Translations under genes and position numbers: made by a program
Notes under the pieces: generated by a model
The model's input: the letters and a program-made list of their open reading frames with translations, nothing else
The model's database searches: none
Told to the model about the DNA's origin: nothing
Origin: Cordia subcordata
Lineage: Eukaryota; Streptophyta; Magnoliopsida; Boraginales; Cordiaceae
Assembly: GCA_028554755.1 (NCBI GenBank)
Contig: JAPTOF010000002.1
Coordinates: 9,411,001 to 9,475,000 of the forward strand
DNA length: 64,000 nucleotides
Reading direction: 5' to 3'
Shown here: piece after piece, positions 60,171-64,000 of the stretch
Position numbering within the stretch: position 1 is the stretch's first letter
Layout: each line of letters opens with the position of its first letter

Positions 60171-61287
60171 TTCTTTAAGAAGCAAACACCATATTTCATT
60201 GAAAATTCTTAGGATCAAATACTTTAATTTGAGATAGCAATTGAACATCAGTGCGACAATGCTCTTTCTCATCCGTCAAGAACGCAAGGAAAAAAGATTA
60301 AACTGATAATCGATACGGCTTGAGCAAGTATTTAGATTTTTCAGCAAGTGGAGGTAAGAAATGCTTATGAATTAATTAAACAATCCTTAGGCTACAACTT
60401 TCATGCTTTTGTTAATCGTCCAAAACTATTTTAAGTTCACAAGTGTGTAATGAATATTTGGATTTTGCATCGGGATCATAATTAATGATGTATGCAAGAG
60501 GTCTATTGAAATTTTGAAATGCTTTGACCATTCCTATCTTGATAGAATGATCTGTCAGGATTTATTCCCCCTGTCATTCAAGAAATGACAACATGGAAGA
60601 TCAGTATTGTTTAAAAGGAAAAAAAGAAAAAGAAGATCAGTAATCATTTTGTTTTAAGATAATTAATGCAAGATAACATTTGCATAAGCATTTTATTATT
60701 TAAAATTAGTAATAGTTATTATTCTTTACGATTCTTAGAATTGTAGAAACTTCACTTGGGATATTCTAGACAGAAAGCAAAATAATCTGAGTCTCTTTGG
60801 GCCGATTTTTGATATTTTTCTGTGAGTTTAAAAGTTGAAACTAATGGGTTTGGCCATTTTTATAAAGTTTTTGCATAAAAGCCAAAACTAAAGGAAGTTG
60901 AAATATTAAAAGCTCTGAATTGAAATCTTATGAAAAAGGTTTTGGAAAAGCTATTTTTACATGATGCAAGAAATTAATTTTCTTTTCAGCTCAAAAATAA
61001 TACTTCATGTTTTTAAAATTTAATATTATATTCAAAGTAGCTGAAAATTAAACTCTTAAAATACAAGGCCAAATAATCAACATCTTTTATTCAATAGTAT
61101 TTTTGTTCAACAACACTTCTACAAAAGTGTTACAGTTCAATAGTTAAAATCTCACGATTAGCTAAACAATGCCTTACTTTGCCTTAATTGGGAAGGGACT
61201 TGTGGAAGTCAACAAAATAGACATACATGCGAGAAATATTTCAAATTGGCTGCAAAAACTTTTAGCAAGAATGGACCACACGCAATC
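60171..61287. other. AT-rich spacer, no gene seen
   Basis: No coding sequence is recognised. Fragments such as CATCAGTGCGACAATGCTCTTTC resemble the repeats near 45,560-45,600, so this is probably more of the diverged RLP flank DNA. Confidence 0.45.
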
Positions 61288-62312
61288 TTTATAAATCTAT
61301 GGAGTAAACACAATGCTCCAATAATTTTCCGACCAATCTTATCAAGATCATTAATAGGACAATGGTCTTAATATTAAGAGGCTCCAGCTACTATTGAAAC
61401 AAATTAGAGTGCAATCTTTTAAATTTGGACGACTTTTCTTGTCATTATACAAGTCTTCCCAACGTAATTAATGCAAAATAGACTCGAGTACTCACATCAT
61501 AGTCATTGTATAGCGAATCCATCTCTCATTCTCTTTTCCAGCCAATTAAGCATTCAAGTTTGTAATGACCTAGAAATAATTAAGGAAAATAAATTCCAAG
61601 AGTGGAGTTGGAACATGAATGATAAAATAAATTAATCAAGTCATTAATTATATTCAGCATAGACAACTACGTCAGGGGAAGTTGTATGAATTTTACAAAT
61701 GATTAGAGATATGTTCTATCTCTAGGAAGGACTGTGTGCTTCTCTATGTTTTCTTAAAATTGCTCTTGTTGAAAACTTATCATATTACTCTTGTAAAAAA
61801 GTTATGGAATCAAGCGTAACAAAGATTTCACTTTCCAAATTGTAAGGCCCTTTTTTGTAGAATATATTGCTATCACAAACAATCAAAAGAAATAAATGAA
61901 AAAGAAAAGATTTGATGACCCACAGTAAATACAACACACAAGGCAGTCTACTCAAAGGGTGAAAAGAGCCTCCAAGACTTAAGAATAGAAGCTTATGGTC
62001 TGCTATAAGTAACAAAGGATTCTTGGAAGTCAACACAAAAGACTTCGATTTCCAAAAGGTAAGAGCCGTGATAAACCCATTTGTGGATAGAAAACACCAT
62101 TGTGTAGATATTTTATATATGTTATCTGTTAAACATAAAAGTGAACTACAACAAATGGTCTTCATAAATCTATGGAGTAAATACTTCACTCTAATAATTT
62201 TCCAAGCAACCTTATCAAGATCATTAATAGGACAGTTCTCTAATACATCTAGAGGATTCAACTACTCAAACAAATTAGAGACCAATAATCCCATGCTTGG
62301 ATGACTTTTCAA
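61288..62312. repeat. RLP upstream DNA with blocks C, A', B', C'
   Basis: 61,288-61,440 (ATAAATCTATGGAGTAAAC, TTATCAAGATCATTAATAGG) recurs at 62,161-62,312. Between them lie A' (61,455-61,660) and B' (61,820-62,105), partners of 52,365-52,670 and 58,741-59,025. The arrangement suggests repeated unequal exchange upstream of RLP genes. Minus-strand frames here are not genes. Confidence 0.7.
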
Positions 62313-62331
62313 GAAATAAGCACTTTTATTT

Positions 62332-62443
62332 GGGATTTGAGGATAGTTCAAGTGGTTGATGCTATCTCTTCTAAAAACAAAGTTTTGGGTTCAAATCCCA
62401 TTGAGGTGGGGGTTCTAAAAAAAGTTTAAAAAAATATTAAAAA
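62332..62443 (+). mobile_element. tRNA-derived SINE with 14-bp target duplication
   Basis: It is flanked by exact AAGCACTTTTATTT (62318-62331 and 62444-62457). It contains an A-box-like TAGTTCAAGTGG (62344-62355) and a perfect B box GGTTCAAATCC (62388-62398) at normal pol III spacing. It ends in an A-rich tail. At 112 bases it is short for a plant SINE, with little beyond the tRNA-like head. It is not a working tRNA, because no cloverleaf can be drawn. Confidence 0.8.
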
Positions 62444-62866
62444 AAGCACTTTTATTTAAAACCACAAAATTAAGATGATATTTGGCTTACAAAGTAATTA
62501 AAAGAGAGAAAAAGAAAAAAGAAATGTTTTAGATCCAAACTAAAATGAGCAAGTGGAGGTAAGATGCAAGCTGTTTAATCAACGAAATTACTCAAGACTT
62601 TGGCATCGCTAATCCTTTGCAACCATAAAAAAGTTAAAAAATAATAATAATAACGTAGTGCATATGAATAATGATGCTCGAATTTTTTGAGAGATGGTTT
62701 CTTAAAATATTACCGTTTATGAAAATTCTCAATGAGTTGAGAATGAATGTGAAAATAAATGGTATACTTGTTAGTTGCTACTACCTCTTCACGCTTCGAT
62801 GACTTTCCAAGTTTTTGTGTAATCTTCTGAACGTAACGAATACTCAATAGATTCCTGTACTGACAC

Positions 62867-62873
62867 TATAAAT
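62867..62873 (+). promoter_or_regulatory. TATA box of LRR receptor-like gene
   Basis: TATAAAT lies 72-78 bases before the ATG, giving a leader of about 45 bases that includes the segment conserved in the 45.1-kb copy. Confidence 0.6.
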
Positions 62874-62944
62874 TGAGGATCACGTTGGTTGAAAAAGATC
62901 AAAAAGCAATTGCAAAACTCCCTTACTTTTGCTAAACTTTCACA

Positions 62945-64000
62945 ATGGATAATATTATTAACTATCAACTATTTATTTTCTTTCTCATCGGCTTTTCATT
63001 GTATAGGAAGGCTGCTTTTGGTTACACTGATTCAGAAGCTAGTAAATCCAAAGTCAGGTGCATGAAGAGGGAGAGACAAGCTCTTCTCAAGTTTAAGCAA
63101 GGCCTTGTAGATAACATTGGTATTCTCTCTTCATGGGGCAGCGGAGAGGATAACAAGGAATGCTGCAAATGGTGGGGTGTCAAGTGCAGCAACACAACCA
63201 ATCACGTCATCATTCTTGATCTTCACAGGGATATCTCAGCTTGGGATGATGGTCGGTTCTTAGAAGGTGAGATAAGTCATTCTTTAACTGAATTGCAGCA
63301 TCTTCTTTATTTGGACCTCAGCTACAATCATTTTAACGGAAGCCCAATGGGAGAAGTCATTGGTTCCCTCCACAGATTGCGATACCTCAATCTTTCTTTT
63401 AATGATTTTGCTGGTATAATTCCTCATCAGCTTGGTAATCTTACCAGCCTGCAGACTCTTGATCTTGGCTGGAATTATGGTCTTACAACAAGCAATCTTG
63501 AGTGGCTCTCTCAACTTCGCTTCTTAAGACAACTTGACCTGTCATATGTTCCCCTCAACGGAACCAATTGGCTGCAAGTAATAATATTCAGTCTCCCTTT
63601 CCTAGAGAAACTGCACTTGAATTACTGCAACCTTGGTGATTCCAAACCTTCCTCACTTGTTTCATCCAATTCTTCTTCTGAGTCTCTGTCTGTCCTTGAT
63701 CTATCTGAGAATGGTCTTACTTCTTCTTCAACATATTATTGGTTATTTAATGTTAGTAAGAACCTTGTCAGCATAGACCTCAGTGATAATAATCTAGAAG
63801 GTCCTATTCCTGATGCTTTTGGGGAAATCATTTCTCTTGAAGATATTGATCTGGGTTACAATCTTCTAGAAGGCGTAATTCCAAAGTCTTTTCAAAATCT
63901 AAGTCATTTACGCTCGTTGACTCTAGATTCTAATCATAATTTCAGTGAGTCCCTCTCTCAATTCCTACAGAATTTATCTAGGAGAACAGAGCAGTCGCTG
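62945..64000 (+). CDS. LRR receptor-like protein (EIX2-like), cut by window end
   Basis: The frame is open for 352 codons to the last base, with no intron and no stop. A signal-peptide-like start (NYQLFIFFLIGFSLY) is followed by the LRR N-terminal cap: Cys39, RERQALLKFKQGL, the Cys73-Cys74 pair with KWWGVKC (Cys81). Leucine-rich repeats then run in plant 24-residue form, for example LYLDLSYNHFNG, LRYLNLSFNDFAGIIP, LQTLDLGWNYG and IDLSDNNLEGPIPDAFGE. Members of the RLP/EIX2 group sit in the plasma membrane, lack a kinase and work with SOBIR1-type partners in defence recognition. Family proteins are about 900-1,000 residues, so roughly two thirds lie outside. The membrane helix and tail cannot be seen, so a kinase-bearing receptor cannot be excluded. 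Confidence 0.93.
   Translation, partial: MDNIINYQLFIFFLIGFSLYRKAAFGYTDSEASKSKVRCMKRERQALLKFKQGLVDNIGILSSWGSGEDNKECCKWWGVKCSNTTNHVIILDLHRDISAWDDGRFLEGEISHSLTELQHLLYLDLSYNHFNGSPMGEVIGSLHRLRYLNLSFNDFAGIIPHQLGNLTSLQTLDLGWNYGLTTSNLEWLSQLRFLRQLDLSYVPLNGTNWLQVIIFSLPFLEKLHLNYCNLGDSKPSSLVSSNSSSESLSVLDLSENGLTSSSTYYWLFNVSKNLVSIDLSDNNLEGPIPDAFGEIISLEDIDLGYNLLEGVIPKSFQNLSHLRSLTLDSNHNFSESLSQFLQNLSRRTEQSL

Noticed and set aside
61785..62261. 158-codon minus-strand frame
   Set aside because: It resembles the 58.8-kb frame only because both lie in the duplicated blocks B and B'; no protein features are visible.
62332..62443. A functional tRNA gene
   Set aside because: A and B boxes are present, but no cloverleaf stems can be formed and the element has SINE-type flanking duplications and an A-rich tail.
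1..64000. CRISPR arrays, operons or prophage-like gene blocks
   Set aside because: None are present; the gene structure, introns and repeats are those of a plant nuclear genome.

Overview
This window is nuclear DNA from a flowering plant, most likely a eudicot. The evidence is a set of intron-bearing plant genes (an amino acid permease, a SPARK-type receptor kinase, an oligosaccharyltransferase subunit and an LRR receptor-like protein) in very AT-rich, transposon-filled DNA. I cannot name the species from the sequence. There is no sign of bacterial operons, CRISPR, or tRNA or rRNA genes.

Layout. 1-2.0 kb is AT-rich intergenic DNA. 2.0-7.2 kb is an amino acid permease (AAP) gene with six main coding exons and a possible tiny upstream coding exon; its introns carry small MITEs. 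7.2-22.3 kb is gene-poor and holds a 464-bp tandem duplication, a MITE split by a 1.7-kb non-autonomous LTR element, a Tourist-like MITE and a LINE scrap. 22.47-24.31 kb is an intronless receptor-like kinase. 25.02-31.0 kb is a minus-strand gene, assembled from four short coding exons, for a KRTCAP2-family subunit of oligosaccharyltransferase.

31.0-58.7 kb is a transposon graveyard whose order of insertion can be read from target-site duplications (TSDs). An old Copia element (32.0-44.3 kb) contains a TRIM-like element, itself split by a hAT MITE, and a younger Copia element inserted in the old gag. A long-TIR, Mutator-type element (46.08-51.84 kb) is split by a minus-strand Copia element. 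A second Mutator-type element (52.89-58.73 kb) is split by a decayed hAT element that carries a SKP1-like gene fragment.

58.7-64 kb leads into an LRR receptor-like protein of the EIX2 type that runs off the right edge. Its 5' neighbourhood is built from repeated, diverged blocks, and one truncated copy of an RLP 5' end lies at 45.1 kb. This suggests the edge of a decaying tandem RLP cluster that was later loaded with transposons.

The host genes are functionally independent: amino acid import, cell-surface signalling, N-glycosylation in the ER and probable defence recognition. The points most worth a second look are the SKP1-like fragment inside the hAT element, the array of 17 W-box cores in the younger Copia leader, and the fully dated nests of insertions.
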